64,000 bases of DNA from JAVBLT01 sp031553315 (GTDB taxonomy: Bacteria; Verrucomicrobiota; Kiritimatiellia; RFP12; DVOR01): positions 26,442-90,441 of the forward strand of contig JAVBLT010000020.1 in assembly GCA_031553315.1 (NCBI GenBank), in the 5' to 3' direction. Shown one piece after another: positions 1 through 8,253 of the stretch; position 1 is the first letter of the stretch, and the number at the start of each line of letters is the position of its first letter. The translations under genes were made by a program, and so were the position numbers. The notes below the pieces were generated by a model. That model made no database searches. It was not told the DNA's origin and saw nothing but the letters and a program-made list of their open reading frames with translations.

Positions 1-1
1 G

Positions 2-676
2 CGCAACCTCCTCCAGGATCGCGCCCTCTACACCCCCCGCTCCCTGATCGACTGGGACCTCTACGCCGCCTGCGTCTTCCAAAACGGTTACGACAACTGG
101 CTCTACACCGGCCGCGACCCCCAGCCTGCCGGTGAAACGGTTCACGAAAAGCGCGATACCGGCTGGCGCCTCCTCGGAACCCGCATGGCCTGGAACCCCT
201 CCAAAACCCTCACCTTCAACACCACCTTCGAATACGACCCCGAAAACAACGCCGTCGCCCTCTTCGATTTCCACACCCGCCTCAACCTCAGCGATTTCAC
301 CGTCTACGCCGGCTACCTCAGCCGCGATCACGACGTCTACGACTACCGCTGGCGCGACCATTTGGAAGACATCATCGCCTACGGCGGCTTCATTCACCGC
401 CTCTCCGATGCCTGGGGCTGGTCCCTCTACACCCGCTACAACCTCGACCGCAACGACCTTGAAGAAGTCGGCGGGTTCATTCAATACAGCCTCGACTGCA
501 TCACCTTCCGCATCGTCTCCTCCTACATGCCCTCCTACATCGCCTCCGACCACACGAAATACGACAGCGATTTCCGCATCGGCTTCAACGTGTGGCTCCG
601 TGAGCGCCCCTCCCGATCCCATGAAGACTGGATGACCTGGGGCGGCATGTATAAGGAAGACGACATGATGGATTGA
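2..676 (+). CDS. LptD-like outer-membrane assembly protein, C-terminal part (5' end outside window)
   Basis: The reading frame is open from the first bases of the window to a TGA at 674-676, so only the last 224 residues are present. The segment is rich in aromatic and alternating polar/hydrophobic residues, with strands such as FTVYAGYLSR, WGWSLYTRYNL and GGFIQYSLDCITFRIVSSY. This looks like the C-terminal half of an LptD-type beta barrel, which inserts lipopolysaccharide into the outer membrane; the late Tyr-rich strand with a Cys (YSLDC) also fits LptD. It ends in an acidic, Met-rich tail (KEDDMMD) rather than a terminal aromatic. The family call rests on overall pattern only; another outer-membrane barrel protein is possible. 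A hairpin terminator follows directly. Confidence 0.55.
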   Translation, partial: RNLLQDRALYTPRSLIDWDLYAACVFQNGYDNWLYTGRDPQPAGETVHEKRDTGWRLLGTRMAWNPSKTLTFNTTFEYDPENNAVALFDFHTRLNLSDFTVYAGYLSRDHDVYDYRWRDHLEDIIAYGGFIHRLSDAWGWSLYTRYNLDRNDLEEVGGFIQYSLDCITFRIVSSYMPSYIASDHTKYDSDFRIGFNVWLRERPSRSHEDWMTWGGMYKEDDMMD

Positions 677-691
677 TCGCTCTCCCGCGCG

Positions 692-737
692 AAAAGCAAG
701 CGGCCCTTTCCGGTTGCGGAAAGAGCCGTTTGCTTTT
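692..737. terminator. Bidirectional intrinsic terminator
   Basis: A long nearly perfect stem (arm AAAAGCAAGCGGCCCTTTCC pairing with the arm around 716-737) has a short loop at TTG. The arms begin in A4 and end in T5, so it can terminate both the rightward LptD-like gene and the leftward gene ending at 754. Confidence 0.85.
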
Positions 738-753
738 TGAAACGAGCCAAGGG

Positions 754-1182
754 TCACTCCCTGAATGAGCAGATCATGGAGCCCTGAGCCTGTTCAACGC
801 GCAGCGTGTTGACATCGAGCCTGTAGATGCCGCCGCGGCTGGTTTCGATGCGCAAAGCGGAATCGTTCTCGAAATTGAGCTTTGAAATGGAATCCGTTTC
901 GCCGCAGTGGCCGCCGCTTTTCGTACAGGCATGGCGGACAACGTAAATCTGCCTGTTCCAGATGGGCAGGTCTGTATGCAGCCAGTAAGCCTCCAGGCAG
1001 CCCTCCTGCTCGGCCGGGAGGTATTCGATGCCGTTTCTCACCGCTTTGACCGGGGCCTTTCCCGCAAGATCGTAATACGCCGCGAAAAGAGGCAGAAACG
1101 CCAGCGCGATAATCGCCGCGATGCCCAGAACCGTGAACCCCGCGCTGAGCGGGGATGTCGGGCCTTGGTTGGAAAAAAGCAT
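754..1182 (-). CDS. Small protein with one N-terminal membrane segment, function unknown
   Basis: This 142-residue protein starts at the ATG at 1182, chosen because AGGAG lies eight bases upstream; longer versions of the frame run into the SDR gene on the same strand. Residues about 14-32 (GFTVLGIAAIIALAFLPLF) form one hydrophobic helix. The GFTVLG start recalls type IV prepilin-like proteins, but the usual Glu at position +5 is missing, so I do not call it a pilin. The soluble part carries four cysteines (one in CLEAY, then HACTKSGGHC, then a last one five residues from the end), which could form disulfides outside the cytoplasm. It follows the SDR gene by 47 bases and may be the last gene of that operon or an independent unit. 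Confidence 0.6.
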   Translation of the reverse strand: MLFSNQGPTSPLSAGFTVLGIAAIIALAFLPLFAAYYDLAGKAPVKAVRNGIEYLPAEQEGCLEAYWLHTDLPIWNRQIYVVRHACTKSGGHCGETDSISKLNFENDSALRIETSRGGIYRLDVNTLRVEQAQGSMICSFRE

Positions 1183-1229
1183 GGCTTTCTCCTTCCTTTT
1201 CAATCGAAAGCCGCTCTGATGGCGGCCTC

Positions 1230-2003
1230 TTACAGAATCGTGTACCCTCCGTCGACCACCAGGTCGGAACCCGTCGCGAAGAGAGAAGCGTCGGAAGCGA
1301 AGTAAACGAAGGCCCCGATGAGGTCTTCGGGGAAGCCCAGGCGGCTGCCTTCGGGCATCTTGGCGGCCCAGATGGGGAGCATGTCTTTCAGCGTGGCGAT
1401 GAGATCGGTCTGGATGTAGCCCGGGCTCACGCAGTTCACGCGGATGCCGTACTTGGCCCACTCCACGGCGAGCGCCTTGGTCAGGTGCAGCACGCCGGCC
1501 TTGGCGGCGCAGTAGTTGGCGATGGTCTGGGGCACGTTGATGATGTGGGCCGACATGGAGGCCGTGCTGATGATCGAGCCGCGGTTGCCGCGCTTGCGCA
1601 TGAGCCTGGCGGCGGCCTGGGCGGTGAAAAACACGCCGTTGAGGTTCACGTCGATCACGCGTTTGAAGGTGGCGGGGTCGATGTCGATGGCGGGGTCGCC
1701 GGTGAAAATGCCGGCGTTGTTCACGGCGAAATCGAGCTGGCCGAAGTCTTTTTCATAACCGGCGATCATCGCGTCTACGCTGGCGGGGTCGGTCACGTTG
1801 CAGGCGTAGGCGATCACTTTGCGGCCGGTGGCCTGGGCGATCTCGGCGGCGGTGGTTTGGGCGAGCCCGATGTTCATGTCCACCACGGCCACATTGGCGC
1901 CGAGCTCGGCGAAGGCTCTGGCGAGGGTCTTGCCGATGCCTTGGGCGCCGCCGGTGATGAAGCCTTGTTTGCCTTCGAGCGAGAAGAGTTTTTTAACGTC
2001 CAT
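1230..2003 (-). CDS. Short-chain dehydrogenase/reductase (polyol or sugar oxidoreductase type)
   Basis: This is a 257-residue classical SDR. It has the NAD(P)-binding glycine motif TGGAQGIG near residue 17, the structural NNAG motif, a catalytic Ser in SIISTASMSA and the YxxxK pair as YCAAK, and it ends with the usual SDLVVDGGYTIL. Asp after the second strand (VVDMN) suggests preference for NAD(H), as is usual for acidic residues in that position. Sequence style is closest to sorbitol, mannitol or arabinitol dehydrogenase-like members. It lies 18 bases downstream of the xylulokinase-like gene in the same operon, so a role in converting a polyol or ketose that feeds the kinase is a reasonable inference. 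The exact substrate cannot be read from the sequence. Confidence 0.85.
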   Translation of the reverse strand: MDVKKLFSLEGKQGFITGGAQGIGKTLARAFAELGANVAVVDMNIGLAQTTAAEIAQATGRKVIAYACNVTDPASVDAMIAGYEKDFGQLDFAVNNAGIFTGDPAIDIDPATFKRVIDVNLNGVFFTAQAAARLMRKRGNRGSIISTASMSAHIINVPQTIANYCAAKAGVLHLTKALAVEWAKYGIRVNCVSPGYIQTDLIATLKDMLPIWAAKMPEGSRLGFPEDLIGAFVYFASDASLFATGSDLVVDGGYTIL

Positions 2004-2021
2004 TGTGTTGAGTCTCCTGTT

Positions 2022-3530
2022 TTACCATTGGGTTTGTTCAATACGGTCGCCGACGTCGGAACAGATGTCGGAAAGCGTTTGGAAGAGGGGGAGGATGCGG
2101 CCGTAGGCGGCGCTGCGGCCGGGGTCGGGGGCGATGCGGCTCTTCTCGGCGTGAAGGGCGGTCACGGGGGAGAAATCGCTCCAGATTCCGGTTCCCACGG
2201 CCGCGAGGGCGGCGGCGCCGAGGGAGCCGGCATCCTGGCCCACGCCGGTTTCGATGATGTCTTTGGCGTAGATGTCGGCGAAGAGCGAGCGCCAGAAGGG
2301 GCTTTTGCCGCCGCCGCCCACGATGAGCATGTCGGGAGAGAGGGCGGCGGTGTAGCCGGCCATTACGTCGAGCGCGAGGCGCAGGTTGAGGCAGATGCCT
2401 TCAAGCGTGGCGCGGATGATGTCGCCCTGCGTGTGGCTGAGCGTGAGCCCCAGGTAAGCGCCTTTGATGCGGGGCGATTTGTCGAGGCTCGACCCGCCGG
2501 CGAGGCTGGGGTTGAATATGAGGCGGTTGGATCCGGGGGGCGCTTCGCGGGCGAGTGTTTCCATGCCGCTGTAATCGAGGTTCCGGCAAAGCGTGTCGCG
2601 TAGCCAGCGGAAGGAGCTCCCGGCGGCGAAGATGGCGGTGGACGACACGAACATGCCCGGAACGGCATGGGTGAACACATAGGGCCGGCGGGCGCGGTCG
2701 ACGATGGGGGCGTGGCCGGAAACGGCGATCCAGGCGGAGGAGCCGACCGAGGTGTAGGCCATGCCGTCGGCCACGCACCCGGCGCCGAGCGCCATGCAGG
2801 CGTTGTCGACGCCGCCGCAGACGACCTGCACGCCGGTATGGAGCCCAAGGGCCTGGGCGGCGGTTTCGGTGAGCGTGCCGATGACTTGGGCTGAGGGTTC
2901 GAGCGCCGGGAATTTGGCGGGGTCGATGCCGGAGGCGGCAATGAACCCTTCGCGGTAACCCCAGGCTTTGAGATCGTAGACGCCGCTGCCGGAGGCGTAG
3001 GAGTAATCGGAGCAGAGGCGGCCCGTGAGGAGGAAGTTGATGTAATCCTTGGTGCCGACGAATTGTTTGGCGGCGGCGTAGAGCTCGGGGTGGTTGTCTT
3101 TGTACCACATGAGCTTGAACACGGAGTAGAGGTGGGCGGGGAAGCCGTTGCCGGTGGCGAGATACCAGTCGCTTTCGTCGACGGTTTCAAAGAAGCGGGC
3201 GGCCTGGGCGGTGGCGCGGGCATCGGACCAGATGGGGGTGCGGTCGGCGAGGAGGGCGCCGTCGGCCCCGATGGGGATGATGCCCAGGCTGTGCCCCGAA
3301 ACGCCGATGGCGCGGATGGCCTCCGCGGCGACCGGGTGCTTTTCGAGCACCTGGCGGGTGGATTGAACAATGGCGGCCCACCAGTCGTTGGGGTTTTGCT
3401 CGTGAAAACCGGGCCGGGGGTAATGGGTTTCGTAGGAGATGAAAGCGTCGGCGAGGGTGGCGCCGGTCTCATCGTGAAGCGAGGCCTTGGCGCCGCCGGT
3501 GCCCAGATCGTAGGCGAGGATGTAGGTCAC
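2022..3530 (-). CDS. xylB: FGGY-family carbohydrate kinase, xylulokinase-like
   Basis: The 502-residue kinase matches xylulokinases in length and motifs: the first phosphate-binding loop DLGTGGAKASL at the N-terminus, GHSLG, WSDARA, the KDYINFLLTG segment, GGVDNACMALG carrying the likely catalytic Asp, and the C-terminal nucleotide loop GGGGKSPFWRSLFADIYAKD. Xylulokinase phosphorylates D-xylulose to the 5-phosphate for the pentose phosphate pathway; related kinases accept other ketoses. The GTG at 3530 is preferred as start: AGGAG sits eight bases upstream and the codon overlaps the deoC stop as GTGA. Longer versions extend through deoC. Neighbours deoC and the SDR suggest a small catabolic operon. 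The substrate is inferred from similarity only. Confidence 0.82.
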   Translation of the reverse strand: MTYILAYDLGTGGAKASLHDETGATLADAFISYETHYPRPGFHEQNPNDWWAAIVQSTRQVLEKHPVAAEAIRAIGVSGHSLGIIPIGADGALLADRTPIWSDARATAQAARFFETVDESDWYLATGNGFPAHLYSVFKLMWYKDNHPELYAAAKQFVGTKDYINFLLTGRLCSDYSYASGSGVYDLKAWGYREGFIAASGIDPAKFPALEPSAQVIGTLTETAAQALGLHTGVQVVCGGVDNACMALGAGCVADGMAYTSVGSSAWIAVSGHAPIVDRARRPYVFTHAVPGMFVSSTAIFAAGSSFRWLRDTLCRNLDYSGMETLAREAPPGSNRLIFNPSLAGGSSLDKSPRIKGAYLGLTLSHTQGDIIRATLEGICLNLRLALDVMAGYTAALSPDMLIVGGGGKSPFWRSLFADIYAKDIIETGVGQDAGSLGAAALAAVGTGIWSDFSPVTALHAEKSRIAPDPGRSAAYGRILPLFQTLSDICSDVGDRIEQTQW

Positions 3531-4222
3531 GGCTGCTTCTCCTGAAGGCGGGTTTCGACTTCTTTCATCACGTCGAGCGCGGTGGATATGCCCAGGCCGA
3601 AGCGTTCGCAGCCCGCGTCGATCATCGCGAGCACGGCGTCGAGCCCGCGGACGCCGCCCGCGGCTTTGATTTTGGCGCAGTCGCCCACCGCCGCTTTCAT
3701 CACGCGGATGGTCTCGACGGTGGTCGGCTTGGCCGCCCACCCGGTGCCGCTTTTGACGAAGGTGACGCCGGCCCTGACGGCGATTTCGCAGGCGCGGGCG
3801 ATTTCCTCATCGGTGAGATACGCGATTTCGAGGATGGATTTCACGGGGGTGCCGCCGGCGGCTTCCACAACGGCGCGGATGTCGGCATAGACCGCATCGT
3901 CCATGCCCGATTTCAGCGCGCCCACGTTGATGACCATATCGAGCTCGGTGGCTCCGGCCTTGAGCATTTCGCGCGCCTGGAAGACCTTCACTTCGGTGGT
4001 GTCGGCGCCGGAGGGGAAGCCGACCACGCCGCCGATGGCGATGTCGGGGTAAGCCTTGAGCTTTTCCGCGAGGTAGGCGGTGAAGCAGGGCATGGCGAAG
4101 GCGCACACAAAGCGGTATTTCGCGGCGGCGGCGGCGATCTGGTCGATTTCGTCGCGGGTGACGTTGGCGCGAACGCCGCTGATGTCGATTAAACGGGGAA
4201 GGGTGGTCAAATCAAAACGCAT
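3527..4222 (-). CDS. deoC: Deoxyribose-phosphate aldolase family protein
   Basis: This 231-residue TIM-barrel aldolase cleaves 2-deoxyribose 5-phosphate to glyceraldehyde 3-phosphate and acetaldehyde in its best-known form. Motifs visible: VVGFPSG, ELDMVINVGALKSG (active-site Asp), SILEIAYL, FVKSGTGWA (Schiff-base Lys) and KIKAAGGVRGLDAV (second Lys), followed by the phosphate-binding GCERFGLG. The ATG at 4222 is chosen because GAGG precedes it at normal spacing and because a good promoter lies at 4248-4276, which longer versions of the frame would include in the coding region. It is the first gene of deoC-xylB-SDR, with a four-base overlap to xylB. In sugar operons such homologues sometimes act on other deoxy sugars, so the true substrate is open. 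Confidence 0.88.
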   Translation of the reverse strand: MRFDLTTLPRLIDISGVRANVTRDEIDQIAAAAAKYRFVCAFAMPCFTAYLAEKLKAYPDIAIGGVVGFPSGADTTEVKVFQAREMLKAGATELDMVINVGALKSGMDDAVYADIRAVVEAAGGTPVKSILEIAYLTDEEIARACEIAVRAGVTFVKSGTGWAAKPTTVETIRVMKAAVGDCAKIKAAGGVRGLDAVLAMIDAGCERFGLGISTALDVMKEVETRLQEKQP

Positions 4223-4247
4223 ACAAAACCTCATTTCATTTTTCATT

Positions 4248-4276
4248 AGTGTAGCGCCGGAGAGGAAAAGAGTCAA
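4248..4276 (-). promoter_or_regulatory. Sigma70-type promoter of the deoC-xylB-SDR operon
   Basis: Read on the minus strand, TTGACT and TACACT are separated by exactly 17 bases, about 25 bases ahead of the chosen deoC start. The same -35/-10 pair occurs before rpmH. Confidence 0.7.
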
Positions 4277-4289
4277 ACCTCTTTTCCGG

Positions 4290-4910
4290 TTAGGGATACT
4301 TTTGGTAGACGAGCAGGGGGGAGGTCGCCGGAAAGGAGAGGCTGAAGGAAAAACCGGTTGCTTCGTTGAGCGTGGCGCGCCACCAGCGGGGCAGGGTGAG
4401 CGCGCGCAGCGGATAGCGGAGCCCTTCCGAGGTAATGGGCTGGGTCGGGTCGAAGCTGAAAATGGAAACAGCCTGCCCCGGGGTCGAGGGGAGCGAACCG
4501 GCGGCGGCGAGGGCCCGGAAGGCGCCGGTATCCGTCATGAGGGCGACGCGGGCCTCGCGGGCGTAGTCGGCGAGGAGGGAGAGGTTGCCCAGCGTGTGGT
4601 CTTCGCGCTTGCCGGTGGCTCCGAGAATGGCGATTTCGGCGGCGGGATCCAGGCGGCGGGCGAAGCGGAAGGCCTTGGTCAGGTCGTTGGTTTCCTGGTC
4701 GGGGTCGTGGTGGATGCGCCCCGCGCAGGCCTGGCGCGCGGCAGGGGGGAGGGAATCGAGATCGCCGGCCACGGCATCGGGCGGGCGGCCGGTCTTTTCG
4801 AGGAAAACCGCCGCCGCGCCGTCGCAGCAAATCACGGCGCCGGCCTCGCGCAGCAGGCGCAGCGGTTCGGGGTGCGTGGGAAAATCGCCGTTGGCGAGAA
4901 TAACAAGCAT
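4290..4910 (-). CDS. thiN: Thiamine pyrophosphokinase
   Basis: The 206-residue protein transfers pyrophosphate from ATP to thiamine, making the cofactor thiamine diphosphate. Family hallmarks are all present: CCDGAAA, the acidic AGDLDSLPP, the DQETNDLTKAFRFA stretch and GATGKREDHTLGNLSLL, with a C-terminal beta-sandwich domain. The start at 4910 (MLVILANGDFP) is chosen because the region upstream holds a promoter (4937-4964) and the N-terminal strand begins there in family members; the Shine-Dalgarno (GAAAGG) is modest. It is transcribed alone, with the deoC promoter immediately downstream. No TPP riboswitch was recognised before it, which is expected for a salvage enzyme. Confidence 0.88.
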   Translation of the reverse strand: MLVILANGDFPTHPEPLRLLREAGAVICCDGAAAVFLEKTGRPPDAVAGDLDSLPPAARQACAGRIHHDPDQETNDLTKAFRFARRLDPAAEIAILGATGKREDHTLGNLSLLADYAREARVALMTDTGAFRALAAAGSLPSTPGQAVSIFSFDPTQPITSEGLRYPLRALTLPRWWRATLNEATGFSFSLSFPATSPLLVYQKYP

Positions 4911-4936
4911 AGACAAGAACCTTTCGGATGGGGTAT

Positions 4937-4964
4937 AGTGTAGAGCGTAGATTGGATTTGTCAA
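4937..4964 (-). promoter_or_regulatory. Promoter of thiamine pyrophosphokinase gene
   Basis: On the minus strand a perfect TTGACA box is followed after 16 bases by TACACT. The position agrees with the start at 4910 and argues against the longer version of the frame that begins at 4964. Confidence 0.65.
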
Positions 4965-5017
4965 AGCGATTCGCGTTGTGTTGTCTGCCGGATGATTGTT
5001 TTTTTGGCTGAATGAAG

Positions 5018-5059
5018 TTGCGCAGAGCGCAATTTTGTGTTTTCATATGCATACGAAAA
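5018..5059 (+). promoter_or_regulatory. Two inverted repeats upstream of the DUF2264 pair, possible operators
   Basis: TTGCGC-AGA-GCGCAA at 5018-5032 is a perfect 6+3+6 palindrome. TTTTCATATGCATACGAAAA at 5040-5059 is a palindrome with one mismatched pair and abuts the Shine-Dalgarno of the first DUF2264 gene. Sites of this kind in front of a polysaccharide-processing gene set are often repressor operators; no regulator gene is present nearby, so this is inference. Confidence 0.4.
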
Positions 5060-5069
5060 GGAGTACCCC

Positions 5070-6296
5070 ATGAATTCTTCGCGCCGCACGTTCTTGAAAA
5101 CCGCCGCCACCGGCGTTGCCGCTTTCGCGGCCGCACCCGCCGCGACCGCCGCGGAGGCTCTTCCCGCCGCCGCCGCGCCCGTTCAGACTCCCCGCGACTA
5201 TTGGGCCGGCATGGCCGTGAAAATCGCCAGACCCGTGCTCGAAAACCTTGCCGCGCGAACGCTCAGGAAAAATATGCCCATCGAGGCGCACAATCCCAAA
5301 TACCGCGAACCCTTCACCCACCTCGAAGCCTTCGGCCGCCTTTTCAGCGGCATTGCGCCCTGGCTGGAGTGCGACAAACCCGAACCGTGGCTGAGGCTCG
5401 CCCGGGAATGCGTCGACGCCGGCACCGACCCCCAGTCGCCCGATTTCTTCAACTTCACCGGCAAGCCCTACAACCAGCCCCTCGTCGACGCCTCCTACCT
5501 GGCGATGGCCTTCCTCCGCGCCCCCGAAACCCTTTGGGAACCGCTCGATTCGCGCGTGAAGGACAACGTGATCGCCGCCATGACCGCCACCCGCAAGATC
5601 CGCCCCAACCAGAGCAACTGGCTTCTCTTCGCCTCCACCATCGAAGCGTTTATGAAGATGGCCGGCCAGGAGGTCTTCCGCCCCCGCGTCGGCGAAGCCA
5701 TTGTCAAATTCGACCAGTGGTACAAGGGCGACGGCGTCTACGGCGACGGCCTCCACTTCCGCTGGGATTATTACAACGGCTATGTCATTCAGCCCATGCT
5801 CGTGGAAACCGCCCTGCACTTCGGCGACGACCCCGAATGGAAAGAGATGTTCAAAGACGTGATGAAGCGCGCCACCCGCTATGCCGGCGTGCTCGAGCGC
5901 CTCATCTCGCCCGAAGGCGCCTATCCTCCCCTTGGCCGTTCGCTCACCTACCGCTTCGGCGCCTTCCAGCCGCTCGCCCAGATGGCGCTGCTGAAGAAGC
6001 TGCCCGGCGGCGTGTCGCCCGCACAGGTGCGCTGCGCCATGACGGCCGTCATCCGCCGCCAGATGGAAGCCCCCGGCACCTTCGATGCCGCCGGCTGGCT
6101 TCAGCTCGGCTTCTGCGGCCACCAGCCCAGGCTCGCCGATATTTACGTTTCGACCGGCAGCCTCTACATCTGCTCCAACGGCCTGCTGCCGCTCGGCCTG
6201 CCCGCCTCCGATCCCTTCTGGAGCGACCCCGACGCTCCCTGGACCTCCGTCAAAGCCTGGAGCGGCGTCGACATTCCCGGCGACCATTCCATCTAA
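5070..6296 (+). CDS. Tat-exported DUF2264-family protein, copy 1
   Basis: The 408-residue protein has a twin-arginine signal (SSRRTFLKTAATG, then an Ala-rich stretch to about residue 35), so it should be exported folded. The body is that of the DUF2264 family, helical proteins found with polysaccharide-degrading enzymes and, to my knowledge, linked to glycoside hydrolase family 154 (beta-glucuronidase); that link is from memory. Signature stretches include HLEAFGRLFSGIAPWLE, WLLFASTIEAFM, WYKGDGVYGDGLHF and GRSLTYRFGAFQ. AAAGGAG sits six bases before the ATG at 5070. The next gene is a close tandem duplicate of identical length, and a secreted esterase follows. Likely role: removing uronic-acid or similar residues from a plant or algal polysaccharide (inference). 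Confidence 0.85.
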   Translation: MNSSRRTFLKTAATGVAAFAAAPAATAAEALPAAAAPVQTPRDYWAGMAVKIARPVLENLAARTLRKNMPIEAHNPKYREPFTHLEAFGRLFSGIAPWLECDKPEPWLRLARECVDAGTDPQSPDFFNFTGKPYNQPLVDASYLAMAFLRAPETLWEPLDSRVKDNVIAAMTATRKIRPNQSNWLLFASTIEAFMKMAGQEVFRPRVGEAIVKFDQWYKGDGVYGDGLHFRWDYYNGYVIQPMLVETALHFGDDPEWKEMFKDVMKRATRYAGVLERLISPEGAYPPLGRSLTYRFGAFQPLAQMALLKKLPGGVSPAQVRCAMTAVIRRQMEAPGTFDAAGWLQLGFCGHQPRLADIYVSTGSLYICSNGLLPLGLPASDPFWSDPDAPWTSVKAWSGVDIPGDHSI

Positions 6297-6318
6297 CTAA
6301 CCCTCAGCAAGGAAAATC

Positions 6319-7545
6319 ATGAACCGCCGTTCCTTCTTCAAAACCGCCGCCACCGGCCTCGCCGCACTGGCCGCCGCCCCCGCCCTCGCCCAAACCCAGG
6401 CTCCCGCCCTGCCCGCCCCCGTCCGGGGCGGGCCCGCCGCGCGCGCCTACTGGATTGCCCTCGCCGAGAAGATCTCCAGGCCCGTGCTGGAAAACCTCGC
6501 CGCGCGCACCCTCAAAAAGAACATGCCCGTGGAGGCCTTCAAACCCGAATGGCGCATTCCCTTCTCGCACCTCGAAGCGTTCGGGCGCCTGCTCAGCGGC
6601 ATCGCGCCCTGGTTCGAGACCGACAAACCCCAGCCGTGGATCGACCTCGCCCTGCAAGGGATCGACGCGGGCACCGACCCGGCCTCGCCCGACTATTTCA
6701 ACTTCACCGGCAAGCCCAACAAGCAGCCTCTTGTCGACGCCGCCTATCTGGCGATGGCCTTCCTCCGCGCGCCCAAGACCCTTTGGGAACCGCTTGACAG
6801 GCGCGTGAAGGACAACGTGATCACCGCCCTCAAAACGACCCGCGTGCTCCCCCCCAACCAGAGCAACTGGCTCCTCTTCGCTTCGACCATCGAAGTGTTC
6901 ATGCACACCATCGGGGAACCCGTGGTCAAACCCCGCCTCGAAGAAGCCCTCCGCAAGCACAACGAATGGTACAAAGGCGACGGCGTGTATGGCGACGGCA
7001 AGGACTTTCACTGGGATTACTACAACGGCTACGTCATCCACCCCATGCTCGTGGAAACCGCCCTCGTCTTAGGCGGCGACCCCGAATGGAAAGACCTGCT
7101 CAAAGACGTGATCAAGCGCGCCACCCGCTACGCCGGCGTGCTCGAGCGCCTCATCTCGCCCGAAGGCGCCTATCCCATTCTCGGCCGTTCCAGCGCCTAC
7201 CGTTTCGGCGCCTTCCAGCCGCTTTCGCAAATGGCGCTCCTTAAAAAGCTGCCCAAAGGCGTTTCCCCCGCCCAGGTGCGCTGCGCCATGACGGCCCTCA
7301 TCCGCCGCCAGATGGAAGCCCCCGGCACCTTCGACGCCGCCGGCTGGCTTCAGCTCGGCTTCTGCGGGCATCAGCCCAAAGTGGCCGACGGCTACGTCTC
7401 CACCGGCAGCCTCTACATCTGCGCCAACGGCCTCCTCGCCCTCGGCCTGCCCGCCTCGGATCCCTTCTGGTCGGAGCCCGACGCCCCCTGGACCTCCGCC
7501 AAAGCCTGGAGCGGCGCCGACATCCCCGGAGACCACGCGATATGA
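6319..7545 (+). CDS. Tat-exported DUF2264-family protein, copy 2
   Basis: This is a tandem paralogue of the preceding gene, also 408 residues, colinear with it along its whole length and identical at most positions. It has its own twin-arginine signal (NRRSFFKTAATG) and a proper AAGGA before the start, 22 bases after the first copy stops. Differences cluster in the signal peptide and in scattered surface-like positions (for instance ETDKPQPWIDLALQG against ECDKPEPWLRLAREC), so the two may have slightly different substrates. Its stop overlaps the esterase start as ATGA, tying all three genes into one transcript. Function as for copy 1: probably a secreted carbohydrate-active enzyme; the catalytic residues are not known to me. 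Confidence 0.85.
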   Translation: MNRRSFFKTAATGLAALAAAPALAQTQAPALPAPVRGGPAARAYWIALAEKISRPVLENLAARTLKKNMPVEAFKPEWRIPFSHLEAFGRLLSGIAPWFETDKPQPWIDLALQGIDAGTDPASPDYFNFTGKPNKQPLVDAAYLAMAFLRAPKTLWEPLDRRVKDNVITALKTTRVLPPNQSNWLLFASTIEVFMHTIGEPVVKPRLEEALRKHNEWYKGDGVYGDGKDFHWDYYNGYVIHPMLVETALVLGGDPEWKDLLKDVIKRATRYAGVLERLISPEGAYPILGRSSAYRFGAFQPLSQMALLKKLPKGVSPAQVRCAMTALIRRQMEAPGTFDAAGWLQLGFCGHQPKVADGYVSTGSLYICANGLLALGLPASDPFWSEPDAPWTSAKAWSGADIPGDHAI

Positions 7546-8237
7546 GGAAACATCTCTTTTTCGCGGCTCTTTGCGCGGCCGGGAGCCTCTTCGCGCAAAC
7601 CTTCAAGGCCGGATCCTCAATCGTCTTTCAGGGCGATTCAATCACCGACGGCGGGCGCGGCCGCAATCAGGCCGACCTCAACCATGTGTTCGGCCACGGC
7701 TACATGTATCTCATCGCCTCCCAGGCGCTCGCCGAAAACCCCGCCCTCAATCTGCGCTTCTTCAACCGCGGCATCGGCGGAAACAGGCTTGCCGATCTTG
7801 AGAAACGCTGGCAGGCCGATGTGCTCGACCTCGAGCCCGATGCGCTCAGCATCCTCGTGGGCGTGAACGATCGAAACCCGCGCGTCGACCTGTTTGAAAA
7901 AACCTACGACGCCCTCCTCGAAACCACCCTCAAAGCCCGCCCCGGCATCAAAATCATCCTGGGCGAACCCTTCCTTCTCTCAACCGGCAAGTACACGGGC
8001 GAAGAGTGGAACACCCGCCGCCGCGCGGTCGACGACCGCCGCGCCGTGATTGAAAAGCTCGCCGCAAAGCACAAGCTCCCCCTGGTGCGCTATCAGGCCA
8101 TGTTCGACGCCGCCTGCGCCCGCGCCCCCGCCGTCTACTGGATCTGGGACGACGTCCACCCCACCGCCGCCGGCCATTGGCTCATGGCCGCCGAATGGAA
8201 ACGCGCCTGGCAGGCCGCTTACGGCGAAGAAAAATAA
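7542..8237 (+). CDS. Secreted SGNH/GDSL-type hydrolase (esterase)
   Basis: The 231-residue protein begins with a Sec signal peptide (MRKHLFFAALCAAGSLFAQ). It carries the SGNH blocks in order: GDSITDG with the nucleophile Ser (residue about 29), the Gly of NRGIGGNRL, the Asn of VGVND, and the Asp/His pair of DDVHPT near residue 208. These enzymes deacetylate polysaccharides such as pectin or xylan, or cleave other carboxyl esters. It is the third gene of the exported DUF2264 operon (four-base overlap), which suggests that it strips acetyl groups from the same polysaccharide. The exact ester cannot be deduced. Confidence 0.85.
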   Translation: MRKHLFFAALCAAGSLFAQTFKAGSSIVFQGDSITDGGRGRNQADLNHVFGHGYMYLIASQALAENPALNLRFFNRGIGGNRLADLEKRWQADVLDLEPDALSILVGVNDRNPRVDLFEKTYDALLETTLKARPGIKIILGEPFLLSTGKYTGEEWNTRRRAVDDRRAVIEKLAAKHKLPLVRYQAMFDAACARAPAVYWIWDDVHPTAAGHWLMAAEWKRAWQAAYGEEK

Positions 8238-8253
8238 CACCGAGAAACGCGGC

